64,000 nucleotides of DNA from Alistipes sp. (GTDB taxonomy: Bacteria > Bacteroidota > Bacteroidia > Bacteroidales > Rikenellaceae): assembly GCA_017624955.1 (NCBI GenBank), contig JAGAMA010000002.1, forward strand, positions 31,453 through 95,452, written 5' to 3'. Of this stretch, positions 8,799 to 18,239 are shown piece after piece. The notes beneath the pieces are model-generated. The model did not search any database and was not told the DNA's origin. It saw only the letters and a list, made by a program, of their open reading frames with translations. Both the position numbers and the translations under genes were made by a program. The first letter of the stretch is position 1. The number at the start of each line of letters is the position of its first letter.

Positions 8799-9359
8799 AT
8801 GAAAAGAGTTTTGTTCCTCCTGTTGGCCGTCGTGATGGCCTCATGTGCCACGCAGCATAATCCCTCGGCCGTGCATGTTGTCGAGCGCGCGGTAACGGTC
8901 GAAGTGCCCGTGGAAAAGGTGGTCGAAGTGGCTGTGCCGCAACGCCTTTCGGGCTCGATCGAGATTTCGAAACGCGACCTGCGCCTTATGGTGCTCGACT
9001 CCCTCTCGCGCCCGATGCTCACGCTCCCGATCGCCTGCGGCATCAACTACGGCCAGAAGGAGGAGGAGGGCGATATGAAGACCCCCGAAGGTAACTTTAC
9101 GATCCGCGAGATCAACGACTCCTCGGCCTGGAAGCACGACTTTAAGGATGGCCTGGGCCTGATCGAAGGGGCTTATGGACCCTACTTTATCCGCCTTTGG
9201 ACCAACCCCCACACGGGCATCGGCATCCACGGCACCCACCTCCCTTCGTCGATCGGCTCCCGCGCCACCGAGGGTTGCATCCGCCTCACGAACGACGACC
9301 TGAAACGCCTCATCCGCTATATCTACGTCGGTATGCCTGTCCGCATCCTGCCGGATTAA
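8799..9359 (+). CDS. L,D-transpeptidase (YkuD) lipoprotein
   Basis: 186 residues. Lipobox VVMASC puts the lipidated Cys at 16. The YkuD domain (about 52-186) carries GIHGTHLP with H144 and H147 and the catalytic motif EGCIR with C160 and R162, so the active site is complete (Ser/Thr before Gly is replaced by Glu, a mild variant). Enzymes of this family make 3-3 crosslinks in peptidoglycan or attach proteins to it. The EGDMKTPEGNF stretch is the usual substrate-groove motif. It is the last gene of a three-gene operon with the Nudix and Omp85-like genes, and is followed by a long hairpin array before convergent genes. Confidence 0.88.
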   Translation: MKRVLFLLLAVVMASCATQHNPSAVHVVERAVTVEVPVEKVVEVAVPQRLSGSIEISKRDLRLMVLDSLSRPMLTLPIACGINYGQKEEEGDMKTPEGNFTIREINDSSAWKHDFKDGLGLIEGAYGPYFIRLWTNPHTGIGIHGTHLPSSIGSRATEGCIRLTNDDLKRLIRYIYVGMPVRILPD

Positions 9360-9450
9360 ACCCAATAGGCGGGCTATTTTGATTTAATGGTGCCGTCGGT
9401 GTGAGCTCTTTTGGCATCTTTGCGGACTATGAGCGAATAAAGATAGTAAA

Positions 9451-9545
9451 GAGTTTAAAGAAATTAAGGATATTAAAGAGGCAGTTACTCACTCTTTAAT
9501 ATCCTTAATTTCTTTAGTCTCCTTTAGTCTCCCTTAGCACCCGTT
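9451..9545. repeat. 9-bp-period array forming a perfect 24-bp hairpin
   Basis: Units such as ATTAAGGAT and ATTAAAGAG form a 24-base arm (9457-9480) that is exactly complementary to 9492-9515, with an 11-base loop. Extra CTTTAGTCTC/CCTTAGCAC units continue toward the stop codon of the convergent gene at 9555. It probably also serves as a bidirectional terminator. Confidence 0.8.
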
Positions 9546-9554
9546 ATCGCCCTT

Positions 9555-10403
9555 TTAGTATTTCGTGGCCATGCCTTTCTTGTTCCAGAGGTGGAAGGTC
9601 ATGCCGAAGTTGATGTCGGCCACGTTGAGGCGGAAACGCATCTTCGAAGCGCGACGAGTACCGATCTTTGCGCCCGATTCGTCGAACTGCTCAACCGAGG
9701 TGTACTGAATACCGCCCAGGCCGATCGAGACGGTGGCGCAGACCGAGGGGAAGATGTAGACCGCCATACCCGGATTGAAGCCGATCTTGAACTTCATGTT
9801 CTTGCTCTCGGTGTACTTGGGTGTGTTGTTCGAGCTGTTGGTGAACTCGCCACGGCCAAACTGCATCGAACCCTCGATCTCGGCAAAGAGACTAAACTGA
9901 CCGCGCGGATCGAGCGATACATAGGAGCGGTGGAAGGCGGCTACCGAGAAGCTCTGGTTCGTGAGCTGCATCCCCTCGATGCTCATCGAGATATCGTTCT
10001 GCTCGCCCAAATCGAGGTTCAAACTACCCAGGTCGCCATCGAGGTATTGATAGCCAAGGCGCAAGCCGATGAGTCGGTTATCGCGGTAGAAGTAGCCGAA
10101 GAAGGGCTTGACGGTGGTCAGCGCACCCTCGATATTCATGTTGTCCAGATAGACCATAAAGTCGCTATCCTCGCTCGAGAGCGTACCATACGAGGCCGTA
10201 AGACCCACCAGGAACTCACCCTTGTAGCCAAATGAAGCGCCGCTCTTGAGTTTGCGGTCGAGGCGCGTGACACGTTTACGTTTCGGCGTGGTCACATCGT
10301 CGATGGTCGTAGCCGTGAGGGAGGTCGTCACCGCCTCCTGGGCAACGCAGATCTCCGCCAGGGCGAAGAGGACGAGCATCGTCATAAGGATTGTTCGTTT
10401 CAT
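9555..10403 (-). CDS. Outer-membrane beta-barrel protein, function unknown (paralogue of next gene)
   Basis: 282 residues. Signal peptide ends near CVAQEA (about 22). The rest is strand-rich with repeated aromatic belts (GYFYRDNRLIGLRLGYQYL, FSLFAEIEGSMQFGRGEF) and ends in a strand plus WNKKGMATKY. It aligns along its length with the upstream gene product: both have an early GxxSY strand, an N(I/M)E-G segment, FRxSY/WRQYI before a Phe-rich strand, and a C-terminal R(R)(A/S)SxMxF block. The two genes are 12 bases apart and form a tandem duplicate. No enzyme motif is visible, and the role is unknown; membrane placement is inferred from pattern. Confidence 0.65.
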   Translation of the reverse strand: MKRTILMTMLVLFALAEICVAQEAVTTSLTATTIDDVTTPKRKRVTRLDRKLKSGASFGYKGEFLVGLTASYGTLSSEDSDFMVYLDNMNIEGALTTVKPFFGYFYRDNRLIGLRLGYQYLDGDLGSLNLDLGEQNDISMSIEGMQLTNQSFSVAAFHRSYVSLDPRGQFSLFAEIEGSMQFGRGEFTNSSNNTPKYTESKNMKFKIGFNPGMAVYIFPSVCATVSIGLGGIQYTSVEQFDESGAKIGTRRASKMRFRLNVADINFGMTFHLWNKKGMATKY

Positions 10404-10415
10404 AGTCGTTGCCTT

Positions 10416-11222
10416 TTACAAGTAGAATGATACGCCCACGCCGATCGAGAGCAGATTGACCTTGAAATTCATGTTCGAGGAGCGGCGATGACCCACCGTC
10501 ACCTGGTTGTGCACCTGCTCCACATCGCTGAACGAGATACCCATCACGCCGACATTGACTTCGATGGCCACATCGTTCGTGGCGAATGCCATCAGACCGG
10601 GCGAAACGCCGAGCGAGATGGTGTAGCCCTTCTCGTAGGTACCGCGAATCGGCTGGTCGGCGGCAAAGATCGCCTGCGTACCGCCTGCACCGAGCGAAAT
10701 CTCGTTGAAGATGGCAAAACGGCGGCTCTTGCCTAAGGGGATGTATTGGCGCCAGATGGCCGAGACGGTGTAGCTGTGCTTCACGGCCTTGTAGTGATCC
10801 ACGACAATCTCCGTACCGGTCTCCTCATCGCCAAACTTCAGGTCGGCGCTGTCGATCGTCAGGTTCGAACGCGAATAGACACCTCTGACACCGAGTGCCA
10901 TGTTGTCGCGCACGGCGTAGGCCAACATCGGGCTGACGCGGAAGTTGTAACCCTCCGACTCGATGTTCTCGATCACCATGAAGGTATAGTTGTCGTTGGC
11001 GTGGGTCGAGTAGGAGACGGCCGCGCCGGTGATGATGTGCCCCTTGGGGATAAAGACATTTTTCAGGTTCGTGATACCGCGCTGGTTGATGCGCTCGGCA
11101 CGGGTCAGGGTCAGGCTGTCCGTGGGGGTGTCCTGCACCTCCTGCGCTCGCAGCCCGCCACACAAAAAGAGGAGCCACAAACTTAGCCCAAGCCATAGGT
11201 ATTTCGTCGAATTTTTCATCAT
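10416..11222 (-). CDS. Outer-membrane beta-barrel protein, function unknown
   Basis: 268 residues with a signal peptide (hydrophobic 8-24, cleavage near LRAQE). The mature part is a predicted small barrel with alternating strands (FAIFNEISLGAGGTQAIF, GYTISLGVSPGLMAF, VNLLSIGVGVSFYL), ending in a hydrophobic strand with C-terminal Leu. It is paralogous to the gene just downstream, which suggests a local duplication and divergence. A MM start (ATGATG) leaves a one-codon ambiguity. A TATATTTG promoter box lies about 20 bases upstream of the start. Nothing in the sequence points to a ligand. Confidence 0.65.
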   Translation of the reverse strand: MMKNSTKYLWLGLSLWLLFLCGGLRAQEVQDTPTDSLTLTRAERINQRGITNLKNVFIPKGHIITGAAVSYSTHANDNYTFMVIENIESEGYNFRVSPMLAYAVRDNMALGVRGVYSRSNLTIDSADLKFGDEETGTEIVVDHYKAVKHSYTVSAIWRQYIPLGKSRRFAIFNEISLGAGGTQAIFAADQPIRGTYEKGYTISLGVSPGLMAFATNDVAIEVNVGVMGISFSDVEQVHNQVTVGHRRSSNMNFKVNLLSIGVGVSFYL

Positions 11223-11240
11223 GTTCTATACGCGTTGGCG

Positions 11241-11248
11241 CAAATATA
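11241..11248 (-). promoter_or_regulatory. -7 promoter box for the 11222-9555 gene pair
   Basis: On the minus strand the sequence reads TATATTTG, matching TAnnTTTG, 19 bases upstream of the start codon. Confidence 0.55.
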
Positions 11249-11420
11249 GGTAAAAGGTTTTTTAGCACCCAATAAATTCAACGAACGCCCCGTTTTTAAT
11301 CACGAAAAGTTCTTTTTTCGACCAGTGAAGCGGGAGTCGTTTTTGTGATGAAAATCCGCTTGTTCGTGATAAAAACAACCCGCCTCATTGAATATATTTT
11401 TTACTCCACCAGCAGTCGGC

Positions 11421-11428
11421 TATATTTG
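11421..11428 (+). promoter_or_regulatory. -7 promoter box for the surface lipoprotein operon
   Basis: TATATTTG lies 43 bases upstream of the ATG at 11472. The 11223-11420 stretch before it is AT-rich with no gene. Confidence 0.55.
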
Positions 11429-11471
11429 CGATTGTGAAATAGTATATATATTGTATATCCATAACCTTCGA

Positions 11472-13304
11472 ATGCAATTTAGAAACCTGATAGTAACGAT
11501 TCTTGCGCTTGGTTGCGTGGCTTGCCGGGCCGATGTGGAGCAGCTCCCCTCGCCCGACTCGAAGCCCCTCTACCGAGAGGTTGCCATTCGCGCATCGCAA
11601 GCCGCCACGACCCGCACCTCGCTCGGTGAGGGGGATGGCGCGGTCGGCTCGGCGCAAGAGATTCGCTGGGAAGTGGGGGATCGCTTGGCGCTTTGGGCAC
11701 AGGCCGAGGGAGCTTCGTCGTTCGCTTTCGAGCGTGTCGGCTTCCAGCTGACGACCTTCAACGAGGTCTATAGCTCGGCCGACTTCCTGGCTACGATCCC
11801 GTCGATGGCGGCAGGTACTTATACCTACTACGGTGTCTATCCCGAACCTGCCACGGGTGCGGGTACGACGGTCAGCTACACGCTGCCCACGATCCAAAGC
11901 GGTAGCTATGATCCTTCGCTCGATGTGATGTGTGCCCGCGCTACGGGCAATGCCCTGGCCCCCTATGTAAAGGGCGAGACGATGGTGCCCTGGTCGCAGC
12001 CCGAGCTTCATTTTGAGCACCTTACGCACCTCGTGCGTATCCGTATTCCCGAGGGTAAGAACTACCTGGGATTGCGTATTAAGCGCCTTGAAATTACCTT
12101 CCCGCAGGAGGTGGTCGGCACGCTTTCGTTCGATGTGACCGATCCCGAAAATACGGCTGTTTGGTCGAATCTGTCGAACAAGGTGGTGGTCGAGCTCGAT
12201 GAGAATCACCTGATTGATGCGGGCGATGGCTATCTGTGGCTGCACCTGAAGCCGACTGAGCTGAACGGTGCGATCTCGTTTGTAGCCTACAATGAGGCGG
12301 GTGTACAGGCAGCGGAAATCTCGACATCCATTCAGAAGAATCTTCAGGCTCAGCATGTTACTCCGATTGCGCTGACCATCCCCGAGTCGCCCTTCGCACC
12401 GCTTACTTATGTATGTCTGCGTGAGGTAGCCAGCAACCTGGGCGAGGATTGGCAGACGATGACCTTCAGCGGTTACACCTTTGTTGATACCGCGACCAAC
12501 AGCACGACCAACTCGTTGCAACTCGCGCCCCTCAGCTCGAAAAACTACTATGTGGTGATTTGCGCCGAGCCGAGCTCGATGAGTGGGGTGACGCTTCCCC
12601 TGCAATACGAGTCGGTACATTGCCTCTTCGACGATCCGATTCAGCTGCCCCAGGCGGTGGCCGACAATACGGTAATTCGGGTCGATAAAACCGTTCCCTA
12701 CCTCCTGGAGGAGGATTTCTCGCGCATCAGCTCCTCGTTTGAGGATGGCTCGAACTACAGCGGCTCGGATGCCACGGAGCGCGATGCCATTTCGCTCGCT
12801 TCGTATGGTCTGAATGATTGGTACGGTGCGCGTGTCGGTGGTGCTGCGGGGCAGAATATCCGCATCGCTTCGCGTATCGAGACGGGTCTGTGGGTCACGA
12901 ACAAAAATACGGGTCGCGTGGATACGCCCGTGCTCACGAAGCTCAAGGCCAACGCCAATGCCTCGATTAAGGTCGATTACGACTATGCGGGTGACCGCTA
13001 CGAGGCGGTGGGTTCGGGTGGTTTCCCGGTCTATTCGGCAGGTACGACGACGAGTGTCGTGACGGCCGGTGACGACGAGATTCCTTCGGTCTTTGTCGGC
13101 AGCGTGGAGCTCACCATCGACGGCCCGAATGCCAACGGTACCTATTATGGCGTGACGCCGCATCACAACACCTTCACGGCCACGGGCTGTGCCAATACCA
13201 CACGCGTAAGCTGGTATATAACGAACAACCGCTCGGGCTCCTTTGCCGGTAACGGTATGTATTGGATGTATATCGACAACGTGAAGGTTCAGATTGCACA
13301 ATAG
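11472..13304 (+). CDS. Fimbrillin-like surface lipoprotein
   Basis: 610 residues from the ATG at 11472, chosen because it places a signal peptide with lipobox (LGCVAC, Cys18) at the N-terminus; the frame is open further upstream, but that extension would bury the signal. Residues about 35-310 resemble the Mfa/fimbrillin-like family: the ATTRTSL ... IRWEVGDRLALW pattern, then strand-rich sequence ending in TPIALTIPE. The C-terminal 220 residues begin with a YLLEEDFS segment and end YWMYIDNVKVQIAQ, resembling the jelly-roll ends of the PCMD-type proteins encoded downstream. It is the first gene of a five-gene operon. Whether it polymerises or only anchors a surface complex cannot be told. Confidence 0.7.
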   Translation: MQFRNLIVTILALGCVACRADVEQLPSPDSKPLYREVAIRASQAATTRTSLGEGDGAVGSAQEIRWEVGDRLALWAQAEGASSFAFERVGFQLTTFNEVYSSADFLATIPSMAAGTYTYYGVYPEPATGAGTTVSYTLPTIQSGSYDPSLDVMCARATGNALAPYVKGETMVPWSQPELHFEHLTHLVRIRIPEGKNYLGLRIKRLEITFPQEVVGTLSFDVTDPENTAVWSNLSNKVVVELDENHLIDAGDGYLWLHLKPTELNGAISFVAYNEAGVQAAEISTSIQKNLQAQHVTPIALTIPESPFAPLTYVCLREVASNLGEDWQTMTFSGYTFVDTATNSTTNSLQLAPLSSKNYYVVICAEPSSMSGVTLPLQYESVHCLFDDPIQLPQAVADNTVIRVDKTVPYLLEEDFSRISSSFEDGSNYSGSDATERDAISLASYGLNDWYGARVGGAAGQNIRIASRIETGLWVTNKNTGRVDTPVLTKLKANANASIKVDYDYAGDRYEAVGSGGFPVYSAGTTTSVVTAGDDEIPSVFVGSVELTIDGPNANGTYYGVTPHHNTFTATGCANTTRVSWYITNNRSGSFAGNGMYWMYIDNVKVQIAQ

Positions 13305-13348
13305 AGAGAAACGAATTGATAAATACACTTCTTAATTAACACTGAAAG

Positions 13349-14164
13349 ATGAAAAAAACATGGATGATTCCGATGTTGGCCGTAGCGATGATGCTGTCGG
13401 CTTGCAGCTCGGAAGATGACTTGCAGTGGGGCGCAGGTGAGGGCAAGGTAAGCTTTGCACTCGATGTTCCCACGGAAGTTAATTATGTGGAGACGCGTGC
13501 CGAGAGTGGCTATCAGCTCCCCGCGGAGTTGGTTCCTGCGGCCGACGACTTTGCCCTGCAGATGACGGGCAATTACCTCAATGAGGCTAATCAGACACAG
13601 AATTATACGGGTAGCTGGGTAACCGTAGCGGCTTTCCATACCGAGCGCCCCGACCTGCAGGCAGGTACCTATTCGGCCACCTTTACGCATGGCGAAAGTG
13701 GCGTGGAGGGTGTCGGCAAGGCCTACTTCACGGGTGAGGTGACGGACTTTGCGGTGAAGGCCAACAAGACCGTGACGCAGCAGGTGACCTGCGCCCTGGC
13801 CAACAGCTGCTTTACGCTCGAGGTTTCGGAGTGGATGCTCAACTACTACGATGATATCAAGCTGACGATCCACACGGCGCAGAACAGCTTCAGCTATTCG
13901 ATGAACTCGACCGAGAAGACGGAGCTTGTCTTCGTCAATCCCGCGCAGGTGCTTTCGTTCAGCGGTTCGGCCGTGAAGGCGCAGAATGGCGTAGCGGTGG
14001 AGTTCCCCAAGACGCCGATCGGCTCGACCCTGGCGGCCGAGACGCTCTATGCCGTCAAGGTGGACCACGGTACGGCCGGAGCAGGCTCGCTTTCGATCTC
14101 GTTCGACGGCACCTTCACCGAGGTTGCCGAGCAGCAGATCGAGTTGAACCCCGATGTTGAGTAA
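13349..14164 (+). CDS. DUF4493-type surface lipoprotein
   Basis: 271 residues. Lipobox MLSACSS (Cys19). The remainder matches the DUF4493 pattern I know from Bacteroidetes: GKVSFALDVP, an ADDFALQMTG strand, a YTGSW segment, LQAGTYSATFTHG, then VKANKTVTQQVTCALANSCFTL and a final SISFDGTFTEVAEQQIELNPDVE strand. DUF4493 proteins are predicted to be Ig-like surface modules; no enzyme residues are seen. Its last codons lie close to the next gene (28 bases to the chosen start), so the two are likely translationally linked. Function unknown; surface exposure inferred from the lipobox. Confidence 0.75.
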   Translation: MKKTWMIPMLAVAMMLSACSSEDDLQWGAGEGKVSFALDVPTEVNYVETRAESGYQLPAELVPAADDFALQMTGNYLNEANQTQNYTGSWVTVAAFHTERPDLQAGTYSATFTHGESGVEGVGKAYFTGEVTDFAVKANKTVTQQVTCALANSCFTLEVSEWMLNYYDDIKLTIHTAQNSFSYSMNSTEKTELVFVNPAQVLSFSGSAVKAQNGVAVEFPKTPIGSTLAAETLYAVKVDHGTAGAGSLSISFDGTFTEVAEQQIELNPDVE

Positions 14165-14192
14165 TTTACCGATAATAAAAAAGTTACCAGAT

Positions 14193-16007
14193 ATGAAACA
14201 CTACTTCAAGAGCCTGCTGCTTGCAGCCCTGGCGGTGAGCGTTACGGCTTGTGAAATTGACGAATTGAATACCAACGGTACGGGTACCGAGACCGAGGAG
14301 GTCGGCTACCTGAAGATTGGTAACGTGTCGGTAAACCTCGACACGGAGCATGCTGCAACAAACAGCGAACCGAAGGCCGCTACGCGTGCCGTGACGGAGG
14401 CTGCAACCTCTTATTGGGTCTTTGTGACGGAGAAGACGACGGGTGCCGTGGCTTGGCAGGGTAGCTATGCGGATGCCGTGAGCCAGCAGCTTTCGCTCGC
14501 TCCGGGTACCTATGTCGTGTCGGCTCGTCAGACCGAGGATGGTGCCGTGGCAGGTGTGGCGCAGGATGCCCCCTACTATGCCGGTACGTCGGAGGATGTG
14601 GTAATCTCGTCGAAGCAGACCTCGACGGCTACCGTGACCTGTAAGCTGGCCAATATCCTGACCACTGTAGAGCTTTCGGCCGACCTGAAGGCTTCGTTCA
14701 AGAGCTATGAGTCCACCTCGGAGAGCCGTCTGAAGACGACCGTTGATGTCGGTACGGAGGCTGCCAAGAACAGCTACATTTTCGAGGCCGATGCTACGCA
14801 CGAGAGCCCCAAGATGTACTACCGCGACGAGGCAGGTTTGAACTCGACGGCAGGTAACACGATGACCATCACCCTCTCGGGTGACTACTACACGGGCGAT
14901 CTGGAGGATTTGACGAACGGCACGCCCGACGAGACGAAGTGGAAGGCCGTGAAGATGGTCAAGACGCTGACCAACGTGCGCGCTGCCCAGTGGCGTAAGA
15001 TCTCGATCAACATCTCGCATCCGACGACGGGTAACGCCCAGTTCGAGATCAAGGTTGAGAGCTATGTGTACGATGAGGAGATCACGGTGGATGTCGTGAC
15101 GCTCTACGAGTCGCTCTCCATCGAGGAGTCGATTCCCGACGATGAGGAGGATAAGAACGCTCCCGATGTAACGATCAACGGCCAGGAGGAGCTGACCTTC
15201 TCGATCAACAGCTCGATGTACGATGCCGATGCCGAGGCTTGGACCTCGTTCCTCAAGGTGAACATCGCGCCCAAGGATGGTACGACCGTGAAGGAGATCT
15301 ACGCCGTGGTGGCCGATACGGATAACGCCGCCCTGAAGGAGGCCGTGGAGGCTCAGTTTGCGAAGGGTCGCATCGACTTCTTCCCGACCAACGCCGTTTC
15401 GGACTACTGCAACGTGGCTGCCGATGGTACGACCATCACGGTCAAGGGTGCCGGTATGAGCGGTTTGTATCAGTATGCGGGTACGCACACGATCAGTGTC
15501 TACACGGTAGATAGCCAGAACCGCATGAAGCACACCGATATCGTGCTGACGGTGACGACCGACGGTGCGGTAGGTGCGGCTCCGACGATCGTCTGGATGA
15601 AGGACGGCGTGGATGTGATCGACCAGGTACACACGCTGACGGCCGACAACGCTTCGACCTTCCAGTGCAAGGTGGATATGGCCTCGACGACGGGCTTCAC
15701 GAAGCTCGAGGTGGATATTGTCAGCTCGGTGCTCACGGATGAGGAGTTGGCCGGTGTCGGTCTGGGTAGCCACATCGACCTGATCAACCCGAGCGCCGAT
15801 CAGGTGGCTGTGCTGCAGGGTCTGGGCTTCCTGGGCGAGGGTGTCACCTCGCTCAAGGGTGAGAAGAGCGCCTCGTTCGATATCTCGGGCTTTATGGGTA
15901 TGCTCTACGGCATCTTCCCCGCATCGGATTACTGCTACTTCAACATCACGGTTGGCGATGCCGGCGGTGAGACGAAGAAGTCGCTGCAGTTCTATGTACA
16001 GTTGTAG
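14193..16007 (+). CDS. Large DUF4493-type surface lipoprotein
   Basis: 604 residues from ATG 14193, which gives a clean signal peptide and lipobox (SVTACE, Cys20); an earlier TTG at 14154 would overlap the preceding gene and bury the signal. The N-terminal half repeats the DUF4493 layout of the gene before (GYLKIGNVSVNLD, AATSYWVFV, LAPGTYVVSARQ, KQTSTATVTCKLANILTTVELS). The C-terminal half adds Ig-like strand blocks (DVTINGQEELTFSINSS, APTIVWMKDGVDV). It is clearly related to its neighbours 13349 and 16039. No catalytic motif is visible; it is probably a ligand-binding or structural surface protein. Confidence 0.72.
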   Translation: MKHYFKSLLLAALAVSVTACEIDELNTNGTGTETEEVGYLKIGNVSVNLDTEHAATNSEPKAATRAVTEAATSYWVFVTEKTTGAVAWQGSYADAVSQQLSLAPGTYVVSARQTEDGAVAGVAQDAPYYAGTSEDVVISSKQTSTATVTCKLANILTTVELSADLKASFKSYESTSESRLKTTVDVGTEAAKNSYIFEADATHESPKMYYRDEAGLNSTAGNTMTITLSGDYYTGDLEDLTNGTPDETKWKAVKMVKTLTNVRAAQWRKISINISHPTTGNAQFEIKVESYVYDEEITVDVVTLYESLSIEESIPDDEEDKNAPDVTINGQEELTFSINSSMYDADAEAWTSFLKVNIAPKDGTTVKEIYAVVADTDNAALKEAVEAQFAKGRIDFFPTNAVSDYCNVAADGTTITVKGAGMSGLYQYAGTHTISVYTVDSQNRMKHTDIVLTVTTDGAVGAAPTIVWMKDGVDVIDQVHTLTADNASTFQCKVDMASTTGFTKLEVDIVSSVLTDEELAGVGLGSHIDLINPSADQVAVLQGLGFLGEGVTSLKGEKSASFDISGFMGMLYGIFPASDYCYFNITVGDAGGETKKSLQFYVQL

Positions 16008-16038
16008 GCGTGTGTGACACTTTAATGTTGAGAAAACG

Positions 16039-18213
16039 ATGAAAAAGATCTTTCGATATATGCTGATGGCAGGGGTGGCCTTGATGGTCGCCGCCTGCGA
16101 GAAGGAACTTTCGACCGTGGCCGAGGAGGGTGCCGTGAATTTCGACATCGACCTAAAGGCCCAGACGCGTGCCGTCAATGGGGGTGACTTTACCCCCGAA
16201 ATCCTTAAGGTGCGCATCTACCGCGAGGATGGCGAGCTGATTCGCCGCTATACCTCGATGGAGGAGATTCCCGCACCGCTCTACCTCGTTGCCGGCAACT
16301 ACTCGGTGTTGGTCGAGGCAGGCGATAAGGAGCAGACGGCCTTTGTGGATCCCGCCGATGAGGCTCAGTTGCAGCAGTTGCTCTGCTATCGCGGTGAGCA
16401 GCCCTTTACGGTGGCCGCCCACACGACGAGCAACATCGCCGTAAAGTGCCCGACACTCAATACGAAGACCTCGGTTACGTTCGATACGACTTCGACCGAG
16501 AACGAGAACAGCCTCCTGGAGGGTGTCGAGATTCAGCTGGCGGCCATGAACACGACGGCTGCTTCGGTGGCCGACTTTGAGGCCGATCTGACGGCGCAGG
16601 AGGCTCCTGCGCTGGGCTTCGAGGGCACGGCTACGGGTTACTTCCTCCTGCCCGAGGGGGTGACGACGATTGCCTGGGCCTTCTCGGCTACCCATCCCGA
16701 GGATGGCGCGATTGAGAAGGTCGGCAAGATCGAGAACGTGGAGAGCGGCAAGGGCTACAAGCTTACGTTCGTCTACTCGAAGAGCCCCGACGGTCTGATG
16801 ACGATCCAGGTGCTGGTGGATGATACGGTGGATGAGATCGAGAACGGCTTCGACTTCAAACCCCAACCCGAGATTACGGGTGAGGGCATCAATAACGCGG
16901 CTGTGAATCTCTATCAGTCGGGTTCGACCGTGACACTCGTTTGCGAGTCGATCAACGACCTCGAGCAGCTCACGCTCGGCGGTGTTGCTTTCCTTAAGGA
17001 TGGCGCTGTGGTTGAGGGTGCTATTCCGGGTCTGACGGCTACGGTGGTCAATAGTACGAAGGTTGAGTTTACGCTCGACAGCTCGTTCTTCGCCTCGGTG
17101 GCGGGTGCTTACCCGACACTCGAGTTCGGCATGACCGATACGGGGGGCGACTACCAGCAGAAGCTGAAGTTTGTCAAGACGGGTCTGAACAGCGCCGCTA
17201 CGACCTACGACCTCTGGGCCAATACGGCTTCGTTCGAGGCTGTGGTGACCGATGCTGCCCAGTCGGTGGTGGTTCGCTACCGCCGCCAGGGTGCTGCGGA
17301 GTGGGCCGAGACGACGCTGACTGCCGCAGGCAATATGACCTATACGGGCGTTTCGACGGCCGTATGGAGCGAATCGACCAATGTGAATGGTCATACGATC
17401 TACACGCCCGATACGACGAAGAGCATCTTCGCCAACGCTACCTACGAGTATCAGCTCGTTGTGGATGGCGTAGCAGGCGATACGGCTACGCTGCAGACCA
17501 CCACCACGCAGACGATCCCCTACGCTACGCTGGAGGATACGTCGCTCTCGTGCTGGGGCTCGTCGAACGAGTCGGCTCCCTTCTGGGGCAGTGGTAACAA
17601 CACCTACAAATCCTCGTTGTGCGTGCAGAGCAGCTATGCCGGTCAGCAGGGCAGCTACTGCGCCAAGCTCGAGTCGAGCGAGACGCTCGGCATGTTGGCC
17701 GCCGGTAACATCTTTACGGGTACCTTTACGATGAGCGGCTTCTCGGGTACGGTAGGCTTTGGCGTGAAGTACGATTGGCTGGCTCGTCCTTCGGCTCTCA
17801 AGGTGAAGGTATGGCACAACATCGGCAATGTCACGACGACGAAGTATGCCACGGAGATTGCAGAGGGCGATCCCGACCAGGCTGTGATTCAGGCTGTGGT
17901 GATCGATTGGTCGACGCGCCACAATGTGACCTCGGGTTCGGCTACCCCGACGGGCGTTTGGAGCCCCGAGAATGGTGCCGATGCCTCGGCTTCGGGTAAG
18001 GTGATCGGCTACGGCGTGGTCTATCCCACGGGTCAGACGGCAGGCGATCAGATGGTCGAGCTGGAGATTCCGATCGTGTGGTACGACAAGGTGACGAAGC
18101 CTTCGGGTAACTATACGCTCATCGTATCGTCGGCTACGAGCCGCTACGGTGACTACATGAACGGTTGCAACTCGAACGTGATGTATATCGACGACTACCG
18201 TTGGGCTTACTAA
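16039..18213 (+). CDS. DUF4493 plus C-terminal PCMD-domain surface lipoprotein
   Basis: 724 residues. Lipobox MVAACE (Cys20). Residues about 30-270 are DUF4493-like (GAVNFDIDLKAQTRAVNGG, LYLVAGNYSVLVEAGDKE, NIAVKCPTLNTKTSVTF). A fibronectin-type stretch follows (VVVRYRRQGAAEWAETTLTA). From about 500 the sequence matches the putative carbohydrate metabolism domain (PCMD, PF13201) with Trp-rich strands and the ending SSATSRYGDYMNGCNSNVMYIDDYRW, nearly the same as the end of the next gene product. PCMD has a beta-jelly-roll fold resembling carbohydrate-binding modules; ligand unknown. Gap to the preceding gene is 31 bases and to the next 26, consistent with one operon. Confidence 0.75.
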   Translation: MKKIFRYMLMAGVALMVAACEKELSTVAEEGAVNFDIDLKAQTRAVNGGDFTPEILKVRIYREDGELIRRYTSMEEIPAPLYLVAGNYSVLVEAGDKEQTAFVDPADEAQLQQLLCYRGEQPFTVAAHTTSNIAVKCPTLNTKTSVTFDTTSTENENSLLEGVEIQLAAMNTTAASVADFEADLTAQEAPALGFEGTATGYFLLPEGVTTIAWAFSATHPEDGAIEKVGKIENVESGKGYKLTFVYSKSPDGLMTIQVLVDDTVDEIENGFDFKPQPEITGEGINNAAVNLYQSGSTVTLVCESINDLEQLTLGGVAFLKDGAVVEGAIPGLTATVVNSTKVEFTLDSSFFASVAGAYPTLEFGMTDTGGDYQQKLKFVKTGLNSAATTYDLWANTASFEAVVTDAAQSVVVRYRRQGAAEWAETTLTAAGNMTYTGVSTAVWSESTNVNGHTIYTPDTTKSIFANATYEYQLVVDGVAGDTATLQTTTTQTIPYATLEDTSLSCWGSSNESAPFWGSGNNTYKSSLCVQSSYAGQQGSYCAKLESSETLGMLAAGNIFTGTFTMSGFSGTVGFGVKYDWLARPSALKVKVWHNIGNVTTTKYATEIAEGDPDQAVIQAVVIDWSTRHNVTSGSATPTGVWSPENGADASASGKVIGYGVVYPTGQTAGDQMVELEIPIVWYDKVTKPSGNYTLIVSSATSRYGDYMNGCNSNVMYIDDYRWAY

Positions 18214-18239
18214 TCAATAGCGAAAAAGTAACATTGAAT

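Noticed and set aside
9451-9545. Small RNA gene
   Set aside because: A perfect hairpin exists but no promoter box and no conserved single-stranded region are visible. It is better described as a repeat/terminator.
11385-13328. Long open frame on the minus strand opposite the fimbrillin-like gene (and similar ones opposite 14193-18213, 20151-22073, 37506-39782 and 41427-43601)
   Set aside because: The plus or minus partner in each case has clear family motifs and signal peptides. The shadow frames are Arg/His/Leu-rich with no motif, as expected from GC-rich codon bias.
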